A stretch of DNA of 64,000 nucleotides from Variovorax sp. PAMC 28711 (lineage in GTDB: Bacteria; Pseudomonadota; Gammaproteobacteria; Burkholderiales; Burkholderiaceae_C). This document shows positions 10,454 to 19,657 of this stretch, piece after piece (position 1 is the first letter of the stretch; every line of letters starts with the position of its first letter). The notes beneath the pieces are model-generated. The model had not been told where the DNA came from and made no database searches. It saw nothing but the letters and a program-made list of their open reading frames with translations. A program made the position numbers and the translations under genes. Location: positions 1,293,001-1,357,000 of the forward strand of contig NZ_CP014517.1 in the NCBI RefSeq assembly GCF_001577265.1, read 5' to 3'.

Positions 10454-10855
10454 TTAAACTCCAAGTCCCGACCGCCGAGCACTGATTCGGTCGCGGTGTT
10501 CGTCTGCATGCGCGGTGCAGAGGCACAGAAACCATCCGCCATGCTTTTCAATGGTGGCCGGGCGTCCACAAAGCATGCAAGCGGTTTCCGTTGCCAACTC
10601 TGCCTGGTCGAGCAAGGTCTGAATTCGCTGTAGTTCTTCACTGCCCAGAGATTCGGAGTTGTAGTAGTACCTCGCACTTCCGTACTTTTCCTTAATTTGT
10701 GAAAAGTGAAAACGACGCTTGTTCTCCCCCAAAATCGCGTCGATCTCTCCACACGCTTGCGCAAGGATTTGCGTCCACCCGTCATACATGTCCAAGCCAA
10801 TGTTGGGGCCTGCGAACATGTATGGGTACTCGACCTTGAGCTGGTCAGATGTCAT
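10454..10855 (-). CDS. Hypothetical protein with C-terminal zinc-ribbon half (paralogue of 9494-10039)
   Basis: A 133-aa protein. The first part (YPYMFAGPNIGLDMYDGWTQI, then LAQACGEIDAILGENKRRFHF and IKEKYGSARYYY) aligns with the same blocks in the 9494 protein. The second part has CMLCGRPA and LCTAHADEHRDR, a likely zinc-binding CxxC...C..H. Between them a helix (EELQRIQTLLDQAELATETA) links the two. It is probably cytosolic. It is followed after 13 bp by a second small gene, suggesting a two-gene operon. The function is not known. Confidence 0.7.
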   Translation of the reverse strand: MTSDQLKVEYPYMFAGPNIGLDMYDGWTQILAQACGEIDAILGENKRRFHFSQIKEKYGSARYYYNSESLGSEELQRIQTLLDQAELATETACMLCGRPATIEKHGGWFLCLCTAHADEHRDRISARRSGLGV

Positions 10856-10953
10856 GTTTTTCTTTCACCGATTAGTTTTGTCGACGTCGTCGGGAGCAGT
10901 GGCGAGCTGGCCCTACCGGAAAGGTTTGAAGACTAGCGATAGGTATTGGCTCG

Positions 10954-11202
10954 TCAATCGAACCGGCGGGGTTTGTCATGGTCGTTTGCGATCCAGCCGC
11001 TTACAGGCACGTCTTCCATCGCGGTTGCTGCATTGATCTCCTGTGGCGTTGGGTAGTGTCGAAGGATTCGCGTCGCAAGAATCCGGAGCTTTTCTGGGAC
11101 TGGCCCGCCCCACTGCTCAATGTCTTTGCTCTCGGCGCGAATGGCACGAAGAGCTTCACCTGCCCATTCGAGCGCACGACGTCTTTCGTAGGGGAGCGTC
11201 AT
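10954..11202 (-). CDS. BPSL0761-type small protein, unknown function
   Basis: An 82-aa protein with the layout of the BPSL0761 family: an N-terminal LPYERRRALEWAGEALRAI helix, a central VPEKLRILATRILRHYPTP motif and a short polar tail. The RxLRHYPTP motif is the family signature as I remember it. These proteins occur widely in Burkholderiales accessory regions with no assigned function. Its ATG at 11202 is preceded by a GAGG-like site. Confidence 0.65.
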   Translation of the reverse strand: MTLPYERRRALEWAGEALRAIRAESKDIEQWGGPVPEKLRILATRILRHYPTPQEINAATAMEDVPVSGWIANDHDKPRRFD

Positions 11203-11260
11203 AGGTTTGTCCTCTTTGATTATTCAGTGCCCACCGCTTCGACGTGTTTTTGATGCGTTC

Positions 11261-11680
11261 TCACCCGAGCTGAGCATCGATTGACGGCGCGCTCCAAAGC
11301 GGAATCAACACGATTGAACTTGGCAGTCGTTCTGACCAGCTGTCGAAAAGCTCCAGATCGTCGCTGAACACTAGGTCGACGGAATCGGAACCTAGAGCGG
11401 AGCGATGCGCAACGGTCCGTGCAGTCCGCAGCGACCAGCTCAAAGGTCCAGAAGGCACGAGAACTTGTAGTGCGACCAGTTTCGGAACATTCTGGGCCAG
11501 CAGAAAGCGACTGAGCTCATCCTTGCTGCAAAGAAATGCGCCGGTTTCGTCGGCGCCGACTTGACCGTTAGGAGACCAAGTGCAGAGGAACACCGGCTCC
11601 TTGACGCCAATGTGTGAGATCGCGAACTGAAGCTGCTCGCCTTCGGCGACGGTGGCTCTGGATGATGGCGTCGAGAACAT
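11261..11680 (-). CDS. Hypothetical protein
   Basis: A 139-aa protein (from the ATG at 11680) without a domain I recognise. The sequence is compact and probably globular: beta-strand-rich stretches (EPVFLCTWSPNGQVGADETGA) and a C-terminal part ending in WSERLPSSIVLIPLWSAPS. The open frame continues to 11830 but the extra 50 residues look non-coding and would overlap the start of the divergent XRE gene, so the inner ATG is preferred. It is transcribed away from the XRE regulator with about 125 bp between, so the regulator could control it. The function is unknown. Confidence 0.5.
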   Translation of the reverse strand: MFSTPSSRATVAEGEQLQFAISHIGVKEPVFLCTWSPNGQVGADETGAFLCSKDELSRFLLAQNVPKLVALQVLVPSGPLSWSLRTARTVAHRSALGSDSVDLVFSDDLELFDSWSERLPSSIVLIPLWSAPSIDAQLG

Positions 11681-11806
11681 AGAGTTGCGTCGACGCAAGT
11701 TGCGGTACAGGGCAAAGTGCTTGTACAGCAAACTTAGAGGCGCCGACCCGCCATTGTGACTTAAACGCGGCTGACGTAAAAGCGGCAAGCCAACAGACTC
11801 GGCTTT

Positions 11807-12046
11807 GTGGCTGTCGACGATCCCCCTCATGTTTCCGCCAAGTCAGCACGCGCGCTGTTGGCGGTCAACCTAGTGCACCTTAGGCAGAAAAGGCAGTGGT
11901 CTCAGGAAGCTCTCGCCCACGAGTCGGGACTGCATCGAACCTTCATCGCTCACGTTGAGCGGGAAAGTCGGAACATTTCTTTGGACAACCTCGAGAAACT
12001 TGCCGTTGCGTTAGGAGTGCACGTTGCGCGGCTTTTGAAGGATTGA
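11807..12046 (+). CDS. XRE-family helix-turn-helix transcriptional regulator
   Basis: A 79-aa DNA-binding protein consisting almost wholly of one HTH_3 domain (residues ~15-75): NLVHLRQKRQWSQEALAHESG for helices 1-2, then LHRTFIAHVERESRNISLDNL containing the recognition helix and LEKLAVALGV. Such single-domain proteins act as dimeric repressors of neighbouring or mobile-element genes. It faces away from the 11680-11261 gene and is the last clear gene before the recombinase module, so it may regulate either. An ATG within the same frame further in is possible but would trim the first helix. Confidence 0.85.
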   Translation: MAVDDPPHVSAKSARALLAVNLVHLRQKRQWSQEALAHESGLHRTFIAHVERESRNISLDNLEKLAVALGVHVARLLKD

Positions 12047-12819
12047 CGAGCGAGTCGCCTGTGGATCCCTGCGCAAGGGCATCCTGCATCGAAAGATGAA
12101 GTCCGATCAGGGGATGCGAGAAGCTGGTCGTTCGTCGCTTCCACGTCGGCACCATTGCCAAGATCGCTGATGCTTGGTGAATTTGTGCATCGACACCGAA
12201 GCCGTTCGCCCGCGAGGACAGTCCGGATGTTTGGAACACCCATCACTGTCTTGGGCATCAGTCACGCTCTGGATGTGGGAGAGCGGTGGCCATGATGGCA
12301 ACGCACCCATACAACGCGACGAGTGAGCCGGACGAACCCTGTACGGCCCCGCTGGATGGCCTCCAAAATTGAACTACACCTTCGCGTAGCAGCTCCCGGC
12401 AGGCGTTCAAAGTGGCCGGCGCAGCTAGGCTTTGTTTGGAATCGGTCCGCTGGAACCGAATCATGGGAGCATCGCGGCCTATCGTTTGCCTCAAACAGGG
12501 GTTGACGAAAGCAAACGTAACTTTTGCGACAGATTCAAGTAAATGTAGGCGATTTTTACGAATGACGCCGCTTTATATTGAAGCCGTGAGAAGTTAATAG
12601 GGCGAAATTGTGATCTTCGAGAACAGAATTCCCACAATGGCCCCGCAACCACAGGGCTGGACAAGCCGGTGTTGGGTAATCTTTCGAAAAACGGTGACCC
12701 GCACCCTCGCAGTGCACTGATAAACCCGAACGGGTTTCTATTAAATCCGTTTCGATCTAGGACTTAATCTTCCCGTTGTTACAGGTTGACTGTGGAACAC
12801 TGCCGCAGCGTCAACATCG
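12047..12819. other. 773-bp stretch without a recognisable gene, upstream of the recombinase module
   Basis: No convincing coding region on either strand. A 16-bp hairpin sequence AAACCCGAACGGGTTT lies at 12722-12737 and could be a terminator or recombinase-binding element. From about 12500 the DNA becomes more AT-rich, as often seen at promoters or element ends. The stretch near 12350-12400 vaguely resembles an insertion-sequence end but nothing could be identified. Confidence 0.5.
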
Positions 12820-14163
12820 GTGACAAGATTTCAGCAAAGACGAACTGCTGAAATGACCAACACCTACCTTGTAACTCAGATCAAGCGCATCAGTGATCCG
12901 TGCATCGATGCGACTGCTCGCCATGCTGTTCGTCGCGTATACCTCGTTGATCGAGAAACTGGTCTCCCTTGCGAGCTCGAGCAAAATTACATCGATGTCG
13001 TACTCGGGACTAAGGCAGTTGGTACGCAAGACAAAGCCGGAGACGAACTTGCTGTTTTCAGACAATGGCGCCTTATTCAGAGCCTCAAAGACAAAGGTTG
13101 GAAAGACAGTCTGCAACGCGCGCTCCAATCAGAGCCACCCATGTCATCGAGTGAGATTGATGATTTCGCAAACTCTTGCAGTTTCAAGGCAGGCTTTTTG
13201 TCAAGGACGCTAGACGCATTGAAAAATGGGGTGGCGTTGGACATTTATTCATCTCATGAGACAGTGAGCGCGGCCTGTTTAAATGGCCGAATTCGTACTG
13301 CAAAGAGGTTTTTGACGCACCTCCTCAATCATGGTCGCAAGCCCGCCAATGTTCAAGATCTGCATTTCTACCCCTACATCTCGGAACTTAAAAGATCACT
13401 AGAGACTGAACTGCAGAACAAGCTTGTTCCAGTCCCCAAACATTCGGAAGTTCTCTCGCTCAATTCCGTTGAAGTTCAGGCAATGGAGCTATTGCTCGAC
13501 AACCACCCCTTATTTACCAATTCTGTAAGCGCTCAGCGGGATTCTCTCATCATAAGAACTTTAAGAGAAACATCGTTCCGTGCCGGTGAGCTACTAAAAA
13601 TTAAAACTGAACAGGTCTGCGAACCTTCAGAGTTGCTTCCATCCCCGTACATGACGACGATCCGCGACCCTCAATCTGCTGAGGACTGCCGAAAATACGA
13701 ACCAGCTATTAAGACCCGCAACGGGGACGTGCCAATCAGCAACGAGCTCTTCAAGGATCTGCAAAATTACATTCTTGGACCGAGGCGGGATGCCGTTGAT
13801 CTTCGCATCGACGGCGTCGAAACCGCTTACCTCTTCGTCAATCACGAAGGCGATCCTGAACACATTGGAAAGGAAACATCCCAGCGCAACATCAATCGTG
13901 TTGTTAAGAAGCTGACGGTTCATTCTGCGATTAGATCTTCGGTACACCCCCATTCATTGCGACACACGGGTCTTACTGAGCTCGCTGATGGCGCACAGGA
14001 GCGAGGTCGCGACGGTGCGGAAATTGAGCAGTTGGTAACGGACATCGGTCGCTTCACGCCTGGCTCACCGCAGGTGGCGCATTACACCGGTAGACACGTA
14101 AGAGCTCAGACGGCGAAATTCAAGAAAACACGGGAAGATGAAATTCGTGGAAACAAAACCTAA
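12820..14163 (+). CDS. Tyrosine recombinase, first gene of a GInt-like (ginABCD) module
   Basis: A 447-aa site-specific recombinase. The catalytic half has the family residues: Arg in ETSFRAGELL, the H-x-x-R box in HPHSLRHTGL, and the nucleophile Tyr in AHYTGRH. The N-terminal half would be the core-DNA-binding domain. The start is GTG at 12820 or ATG at 12853; a perfect 9-bp inverted repeat covers the second one. Its 3' end overlaps the next gene by 26 bp. Base composition is clearly lower in GC than the host genes. Three recombinases plus a small fourth protein in this order match ginA-D of GInt islands; the gamma-mobile-trio (GmtY/Z/X) is a related alternative label. Confidence 0.85.
   Translation: MTRFQQRRTAEMTNTYLVTQIKRISDPCIDATARHAVRRVYLVDRETGLPCELEQNYIDVVLGTKAVGTQDKAGDELAVFRQWRLIQSLKDKGWKDSLQRALQSEPPMSSSEIDDFANSCSFKAGFLSRTLDALKNGVALDIYSSHETVSAACLNGRIRTAKRFLTHLLNHGRKPANVQDLHFYPYISELKRSLETELQNKLVPVPKHSEVLSLNSVEVQAMELLLDNHPLFTNSVSAQRDSLIIRTLRETSFRAGELLKIKTEQVCEPSELLPSPYMTTIRDPQSAEDCRKYEPAIKTRNGDVPISNELFKDLQNYILGPRRDAVDLRIDGVETAYLFVNHEGDPEHIGKETSQRNINRVVKKLTVHSAIRSSVHPHSLRHTGLTELADGAQERGRDGAEIEQLVTDIGRFTPGSPQVAHYTGRHVRAQTAKFKKTREDEIRGNKT
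12828..12854. repeat. Perfect 9-bp inverted repeat over the start of the first recombinase gene
   Basis: ATTTCAGCA (12828-12836) and TGCTGAAAT (12846-12854) flank a 9-bp centre. The repeat reaches into the ATG at 12853, so a protein bound here or an RNA hairpin would block expression. A natural role would be autoregulation of the recombinase operon. Confidence 0.6.
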
Positions 14164-15724
14164 ACGGACTTTTCCCGCGGATGCCGTTCAGCTCTTTTTT
14201 CGGTCTGCCGACGATTTTCCAACGGTATTTTCGTATCGCTCTTTCGTTTGTCCCGTTCAAATAAAACCGATCGAGCATACAACTTCCATACCAGTCAACC
14301 TTGACTGCATGAAAATCGATGGCGACGGTGGAACTGTAAACATTAAGTTGAATCGCTTCCGGCTCTTTTTAACTTCGAAGACATTCGAGAGTTTTTCGTA
14401 TGTGATGATTACGGCCTTGGATCGCCGGTACAAATCCTCTGTAGTTTCTAGATGGGAAAAGGAGGCTCATCTATTTTTCCGCCTGTGTTGCGAAGCGCTC
14501 GGAGCGACAAAAATCGAAACAATCACTTTAGGAATGTACCTTTGGTACACAGAAGCCTGTAACCCATCGCAGGTTGGGCTGATAAGGACGTTTCTTAGTT
14601 TCTGGTGCAAACAAAATGTTGAAGGACTGCACCGAGGACTCGCTCGACACTTGGACTCAGCCTCCCCGCCCAAACGTCCATCGACGCAGCAAATTCAGAA
14701 TCAGAAGCCTGACGAACGCCCACTGACGATTGCTCAATCTCGGCAGATCTCCGAACGCATCGGTGAGCTTTACGCTGCAAAGGAATTTAGTTCCCAAGAC
14801 CAACTTTTATGGACGCTGATCTCAGCAGAAGGACTAAGGCCGTCGCAACTTGCTCTTTTGCGCGTAAAACATTTCGAGATCATTCAGGACGAGCATGGCG
14901 AAATACTTGAGGTTTTGATACATGTGCCGGCAGTCAAGCAAAAAGGCACGCCGGCACTCAGTTATTTAATAACGGAAACGCTTGCGTCGAGAGCGTGGGT
15001 CCCTTTGACGGAGCATCTGAACTTCGTATCTACTGTAGCCGGCCGCGAGTTGATGCCCGAGGACAGAATTTTTTGCTTGACCAAAGATTTTCTTGGGAAT
15101 TACGTAATTAGCAAAAGTCCTTTAAGAATTAATTTAATTGTGAACGAAACAAGAGCAAGAATTATCGCGGGAATTCCGGATCTCGAAAATGTGATCCTTT
15201 TTTGTCGGCGGTTCAAGCACACGATGCTGACCCATTTAGGTCTCTTAGGAGCACCCTTATCAGTTCTGCAACGATGTGCTTATCAAACGTCTTCAGGGTC
15301 AGTCAGAAGGTACGTTAATGTCTCCAAGGATGTCCAGCGAAGCTTCGAGACGAAGATGGCCAACTCACACAATGCGCTTGTCAGGTTTTTTAAGGGGCGA
15401 ATCGTTGACCGAGCGGGGGCTACTCATCCCGACGAAGAACACCTCATTGGAGCACCAGGTCTCTCCGACGAAGACTTGGGCGCATGCGCCGTTCAGCCTT
15501 GCAAGGGTCTGATGAATGTCGGCTGTTACGGCTGCTACAAGTTTGAAGCTTTCGCCGATGGACCACACCAAGAAGCGCTAGACCACCTTGAAAGCTTAAG
15601 ACTCGACCGCGCTGCACTACACCTCGATGACGCGGTCGTCACCCGCGACGATCACCTAATCGAGGCAGTCAAGCAAGTCATTGCAGACATCGGAGGGCAG
15701 CACCTTGGCCAAGTGCAAATTTGA
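14138..15724 (+). CDS. Tyrosine-recombinase-like integrase, second gene of the module
   Basis: A 528-aa protein with a phage-integrase-type C-terminal half: Arg in AEGLRPSQLALLR, an RRFKHTML box in place of the usual HxLRHT, and the candidate nucleophile Tyr in SVRRYVNV. The tail after the Tyr carries four Cys (CAVQPCKGLMNVGCYGC) that could bind zinc. The start overlaps the previous gene by 26 bp and a GGAAG site precedes it, so translation is coupled. It is AT-richer than host genes. In GInts all of the recombinases are needed for excision and integration (published for Pseudomonas elements). Confidence 0.8.
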   Translation: MKFVETKPKRTFPADAVQLFFRSADDFPTVFSYRSFVCPVQIKPIEHTTSIPVNLDCMKIDGDGGTVNIKLNRFRLFLTSKTFESFSYVMITALDRRYKSSVVSRWEKEAHLFFRLCCEALGATKIETITLGMYLWYTEACNPSQVGLIRTFLSFWCKQNVEGLHRGLARHLDSASPPKRPSTQQIQNQKPDERPLTIAQSRQISERIGELYAAKEFSSQDQLLWTLISAEGLRPSQLALLRVKHFEIIQDEHGEILEVLIHVPAVKQKGTPALSYLITETLASRAWVPLTEHLNFVSTVAGRELMPEDRIFCLTKDFLGNYVISKSPLRINLIVNETRARIIAGIPDLENVILFCRRFKHTMLTHLGLLGAPLSVLQRCAYQTSSGSVRRYVNVSKDVQRSFETKMANSHNALVRFFKGRIVDRAGATHPDEEHLIGAPGLSDEDLGACAVQPCKGLMNVGCYGCYKFEAFADGPHQEALDHLESLRLDRAALHLDDAVVTRDDHLIEAVKQVIADIGGQHLGQVQI

Positions 15725-18068
15725 TGACTTCGTCGAGCGGTACGAACCAGGTGGGCGAGAGGGCATCAACAGCGAACATGCGCCTGCCTACCGGCGTCAG
15801 TCCCCTTATTTTGCGGCAGCAGACAAGTACGTGCCCTTAGGTCAAGTGACGGCCCGTGTTTGGTTTATCAAGTTTGAAGCAAATTACTATGCCAATTTGT
15901 CATTGAGCGAAAACATTCAGAATCGCGAATCAAAAGATGGAACTCACTGCATTGAAGACGGAAAATTTCTTCATTTTAGCAAAGCGCTGTTGAACGTGTT
16001 GTGTTTGCGAAAGTCGCATCGTCGTACTATACCTAAAGAAATTGTCACCGCGCTATCGTTTCTCGAAAAGGCTCTTCGCATTCAACAGTTGAACAATGAT
16101 CCTGCGTTGTTCAATCACCTGACATTCGCTATAGCAACTTCGCTCCTCCAACAATCACGGTACACCCTGCAGAAGCAGTACGACATCGGAAAAGAGCTGG
16201 AATTAATCGCCGGAATGCTGCAAGGCGGATACAGCTCAAAGTCGTTCAGATTCCCTTACGACGGTTTCAACTTGCTTTCAGCTCGATTTGAATACAAATC
16301 GCCCATAGTTTCCCCGCCGCGACTCAACGATCTACGAATCGCCCAAAATCAGCGCATGGACATTCCACCGGTAGGTACCGTATCGGACGAGGTGGTCGCA
16401 TGCGTTGGCTTAGCTTATCAACTCGCCTTCGCTGACGAACAGGCAGGAGATTTAGTTCGCTTTATCGCCGCCTCCATCGCGTTGGGGTTTACCGCTGCAT
16501 CAATGCGCAGCATAGAACTCGCGTTACTACGGAGGGACTGTGTCTATCGTAACGACACAGGTGAATCAAGGTTACGACTGTCTCGTCCAAAAATTGACGA
16601 AGATCAAGATCTTAAGATCCCAGACATTCTCGTCGAGTTGGCCGAACAGTGTCACTTGAGAGTTTTTAAGCTGACGAAAGAGGCACATGAAGCCTTTTCG
16701 TTTTATTGTTCGCACTTCCACGATTTTAAAGACATTGACCGGCTTTTTATACCGGCACACCTAAGAAAAACGTTCGCCCATCCTTTTATCACTTTTGAAT
16801 GTGCTCGCGCAGCCTTAAACCTTCACGATGCCGCGTATCTCGATCAGATCCCAGGTGTACTGAGAGGAATTTCTATACACAAATTTGTGGATGAGCCGGG
16901 TGATTTGAGCGAATACTCCACTGATTACGTTGGTCAGCCTACTCTGCAAATTGGTACAGCAGTTGAGTTCTGCAAGAGTGCTGGATTAGTCGTTGCGCTT
17001 CCATTTGGAATCGACATGCGAAAGCGCATAACGCCGGGAGCTCTAGAGCGCATGATGGGGACAAAGTCGAAGACAAAGAAAGCGCTTTTGAAGAAAATCT
17101 ATCAGTTTGGAACTTCCGTTCGTGCCTGGCTTAAGACTGAAGATGTGCTTGAGTGTTTGTTAAATGACTTCAAGCTCAGCAATTTTCCACATTGGCCGTA
17201 CGCTTCAAAAGAGCGGGATCTCAAACTTTGCGATGCACTGATGGTGTTCTATGAGAGCGCGAATTCGAAAAATGTGGATCCGAAGAGAAAGCAGTTGCTT
17301 TGGTGGAAGCCTATGCTTTTTACGCCCGACATGATGGCGCGCTGGCTTCGGCCCACTGGTCAAGGACCAGCCATGCTGTTCAAGGCCTTAGACGTCAGTT
17401 TGCTTGATGGCGCATACCCCACCTTTTCCGTGGAGGACGCCCGCAAATGGCATCAGACTGAGGGGCTCCTAGCTGGTGTTCCACTCATCTTTCTAGACCA
17501 AATTTCGGGGCGAAGCAGTGGCCGGCAAAGTGACTACTACGACGATAGGTCTAGGCAACAAAAGCTTCGAGGCCTAATTGACGCCTTGCGTGGCGTTAAA
17601 ACTCTTCACGTAGCCGGACCGGCGATGGCAATCGCTGAAAGACGAATCCCCATTATTGATCGACGGGATTTCCTATTTCGCACCGCATCCCCAAAGCACA
17701 TGACAGAACTCGGCGGATGCAAATCTGATTGGTCAATTAATCCATGCGAACAACTAGGTGACTGCCTTCGCTGCGGAGGTCAAGTATGGATAAAGGGAGA
17801 CGCTATCAAACTCACAAGAATAGCAAGCATTAAAGCCATGTCGGAAGAGATCATTTCCGCCGGGAAAATGAAGCTTATAAAAAATCCTCGTCGGATCACA
17901 ATTGCAAATCAAATCACTCATGCGCAAGAGGCGCTCGATCGAGCCAACGAGATTTTTGCATTTGAGGAAGATCCCACAGCGCCTAAAGGTGCCTTAATAA
18001 CTTTTAAGAAAGCAAGCACCTCAATGAGTGTCAGTGATCGCAGCGCTTACATCCGAGCGCAAGGATAG
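15705..18068 (+). CDS. Large integrase-like protein, third gene of the module
   Basis: About 787 aa. The preferred start is TTG at 15705, because GGAGGG lies 7 bp upstream; a TTG at 15681 is also in frame. The gene overlaps the previous one by about 20 bp. Similarity to classical integrases is weaker: the recombinase-type region seems to lie in the middle and C-terminal half, and residues GGCKSDWSINPCEQLGDCLRC near residue 690 form a Cys cluster suited to zinc. The size and the position as third gene fit GinC (or the large TnpB/GmtZ type proteins). Catalytic residues could not be assigned with certainty. Confidence 0.72.
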   Translation: MAKCKFDDFVERYEPGGREGINSEHAPAYRRQSPYFAAADKYVPLGQVTARVWFIKFEANYYANLSLSENIQNRESKDGTHCIEDGKFLHFSKALLNVLCLRKSHRRTIPKEIVTALSFLEKALRIQQLNNDPALFNHLTFAIATSLLQQSRYTLQKQYDIGKELELIAGMLQGGYSSKSFRFPYDGFNLLSARFEYKSPIVSPPRLNDLRIAQNQRMDIPPVGTVSDEVVACVGLAYQLAFADEQAGDLVRFIAASIALGFTAASMRSIELALLRRDCVYRNDTGESRLRLSRPKIDEDQDLKIPDILVELAEQCHLRVFKLTKEAHEAFSFYCSHFHDFKDIDRLFIPAHLRKTFAHPFITFECARAALNLHDAAYLDQIPGVLRGISIHKFVDEPGDLSEYSTDYVGQPTLQIGTAVEFCKSAGLVVALPFGIDMRKRITPGALERMMGTKSKTKKALLKKIYQFGTSVRAWLKTEDVLECLLNDFKLSNFPHWPYASKERDLKLCDALMVFYESANSKNVDPKRKQLLWWKPMLFTPDMMARWLRPTGQGPAMLFKALDVSLLDGAYPTFSVEDARKWHQTEGLLAGVPLIFLDQISGRSSGRQSDYYDDRSRQQKLRGLIDALRGVKTLHVAGPAMAIAERRIPIIDRRDFLFRTASPKHMTELGGCKSDWSINPCEQLGDCLRCGGQVWIKGDAIKLTRIASIKAMSEEIISAGKMKLIKNPRRITIANQITHAQEALDRANEIFAFEEDPTAPKGALITFKKASTSMSVSDRSAYIRAQG

Positions 18069-18081
18069 TAGGTAAGGGTAA

Positions 18082-18531
18082 ATGGGCCAACCAAAAATTA
18101 AGGCTTCAGAGGCAGCAAGATTTGCAGCGCTTGCAAATACATGGCCGGCCGAGAAACAATTTAGCTGGGAATCGCTCCGCGCAGCATTCGCGTTCAGCGA
18201 GAGCTTACCCATTGACAAAGTTTGGTCTCGCCAAGCACTCACAAAGCATGCAGTTATAAAATCGGCCTTTGATGCAACTGCAGCAAGAACGATAAATGCA
18301 GGTTTGCAGGATCAGACGAGAGCTGAAGATCAGTACACCAGACTGAAGCAGGAATTCAAAGAATTAGAAGAGAAATACCACGCATTAATGCATCGCCATC
18401 GGCAATTAGCACACAACGTAAGCTTCTTAACTCAGGGCAAGGAACTGCTTTTAACGCCGATTCCGTCCAACGTTCAAAGTCAAACACACTATGCTACAAG
18501 AGCAAAACCAAAGCGAAATTCGCCTTTCTAG
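18082..18531 (+). CDS. Small coiled-coil protein, fourth gene of the module (GinD/GmtX-like)
   Basis: A 149-aa protein. The N-terminal ~75 residues look like a helical DNA-binding segment ([21 protein letters not shown], then [16 protein letters not shown]), followed by a long coiled coil ([21 protein letters not shown]) and a basic tail. A small helical protein of this kind closes the ginABCD operon and is required for recombination in described GInts; Tn554 TnpC is a comparable partner. It starts 13 bp after the third gene. Its stop codon shares the palindrome CTAG with the stop of the convergent ttcA. Confidence 0.72.
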   Translation: MGQPKIKASEAARFAALANTWPAEKQFSWESLRAAFAFSESLPIDKVWSRQALTKHAVIKSAFDATAARTINAGLQDQTRAEDQYTRLKQEFKELEEKYHALMHRHRQLAHNVSFLTQGKELLLTPIPSNVQSQTHYATRAKPKRNSPF

Positions 18532-19472
18532 TCGATTGCCACTACACGTTGAAACTCAGAAATAGCATCGTCGGAATCAAAAAGAATGTCGCCTTGGTTG
18601 ACTGCATCAAAGCGATCGAAGTTCTGAAAATCGAAAAGCTTTCGATCCATCAAATGTGAAGGCACCACGTTGGTCAATGCAGTAAACATGCTACGAATTC
18701 TCTGAGGATTCTCAATCTCCCAGCTCTTTAGCAGCTCTTTCATCGCTTGTCGCTGCAGATTGGGCTGAGATCCGCAAAGAGTGCACGGGATAATTGGGTA
18801 CATCTTTGCGTTCGCATGACGCTTAATGTCTTTCTCTTTGCAATAAGCAAGAGGTCGGATGACTACATTTCTGCCATCATCAGACTTCAATTTTGGTGGC
18901 ATTGTTTTTAAAGAACCGCCAAAAAATAGATTCAGCAAGAGTGTCTCTAAAATGTCATCTCGATGATGGCCTAGCGCAATCTTGGTAGCTCCCAGTTCCA
19001 CGGCGGTGTTGTACAGGATTCCCCGCCGCAATCGAGAACAAAGTGAGCACGTCGTTTTTCCTGGAGCAACTTTTTGTTTGACAATGCTATAGGTGTCCTG
19101 TTGTACGATTCGGAAGTCGACTCCAATGCTCGACAAATAGTTAGGTAAGACTTCTTCCGGAAAGCCTGGCTGTTTCTGATCAAGATTGACGGCCACGATC
19201 GAAAAGTGAATTGGAGCTTTCCGCTGTAGATGCAGTAGAGCGTCAAGCATCGTGTAGCTGTCGGCCCCACCCGACATGCACGCCATTACGACGTCACCTT
19301 CCGAAATCATCGAGAAGTCATGCACCGCCTTCCCCGCAAGCTTGTAGATTTTGTTCTGCACCGCCATCGCTGAGCGGGATGGGCCGTCCGCCGCCTGAGT
19401 AGGATGTGGGAAGGGAGTTGAGCCCGGTTTGGCCGCATGCGGCACCTGTGGGAAAGTCGTGACGTTGTCCAT
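18528..19472 (-). CDS. ttcA: Island-borne tRNA 2-thiocytidine biosynthesis protein TtcA (replacement copy)
   Basis: A complete TtcA of 314 aa, the enzyme that thiolates cytidine-32 of certain tRNAs with ATP and a [4Fe-4S] cluster. Visible parts: the PP-loop S67-G-G-A-D-S72, [10 protein letters not shown] and IPCTLCGSQ for cluster Cys, and [14 protein letters not shown]. The PP-loop has Ala where the host copy (and E. coli) has Lys; the SGGxDS consensus tolerates this. The start at 19472 lacks a long upstream tail and is followed by a variable N-terminus. Lower GC and divergence from the host copy show foreign origin. It probably restores the function lost when the island cut the host gene. 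Confidence 0.88.
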   Translation of the reverse strand: MDNVTTFPQVPHAAKPGSTPFPHPTQAADGPSRSAMAVQNKIYKLAGKAVHDFSMISEGDVVMACMSGGADSYTMLDALLHLQRKAPIHFSIVAVNLDQKQPGFPEEVLPNYLSSIGVDFRIVQQDTYSIVKQKVAPGKTTCSLCSRLRRGILYNTAVELGATKIALGHHRDDILETLLLNLFFGGSLKTMPPKLKSDDGRNVVIRPLAYCKEKDIKRHANAKMYPIIPCTLCGSQPNLQRQAMKELLKSWEIENPQRIRSMFTALTNVVPSHLMDRKLFDFQNFDRFDAVNQGDILFDSDDAISEFQRVVAID

Positions 19473-19546
19473 GCCCTTATTTTCTACCAACCCACCTCGG
19501 TGGAGCTGCCCACCTGGCACTGTGGCCTGCCGTGGTCGGATGAGCC

Positions 19547-19638
19547 GTAAACATTCGCGTCTCGTTGGTCGTAAAGATTGCGGGCCGAACTCGAACCGTT
19601 CCGCCATAGGACCGCGCAGCAAGCTCTGTGATGTTTAC
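19547..19638. repeat. Inverted repeat GTAAACAT / ATGTTTAC at the island-host junction
   Basis: GTAAACAT at 19547-19554 and ATGTTTAC at 19631-19638 lie in the last non-coding part of the island, about 20 bp before host ttcA sequence resumes (near 19658). They are candidates for recombinase-binding arm or core sites. The other end of the island is not in the window, so the att sequence cannot be confirmed. Confidence 0.4.
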
Positions 19639-19657
19639 AAAGGCAGTGTTCTAAGAA

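Noticed and set aside
10108..10800. A 230-codon version of the 110-aa hypothetical gene
   Set aside because: The extra N-terminal part only runs through the zinc-ribbon gene in another frame; the ATG at 10440, 13 bp after that gene, is more natural.
12107..12505. Short frames and an IS-like phrase in the stretch before the recombinases
   Set aside because: None gives a recognisable protein or terminal repeats; not enough to call an insertion sequence.
19429..19657. Treating the host ttcA as intact from an ATG at 19429
   Set aside because: The residues before KDSYAML are unrelated to TtcA and lack the SGG of the PP-loop; the sequence there belongs to the island end.
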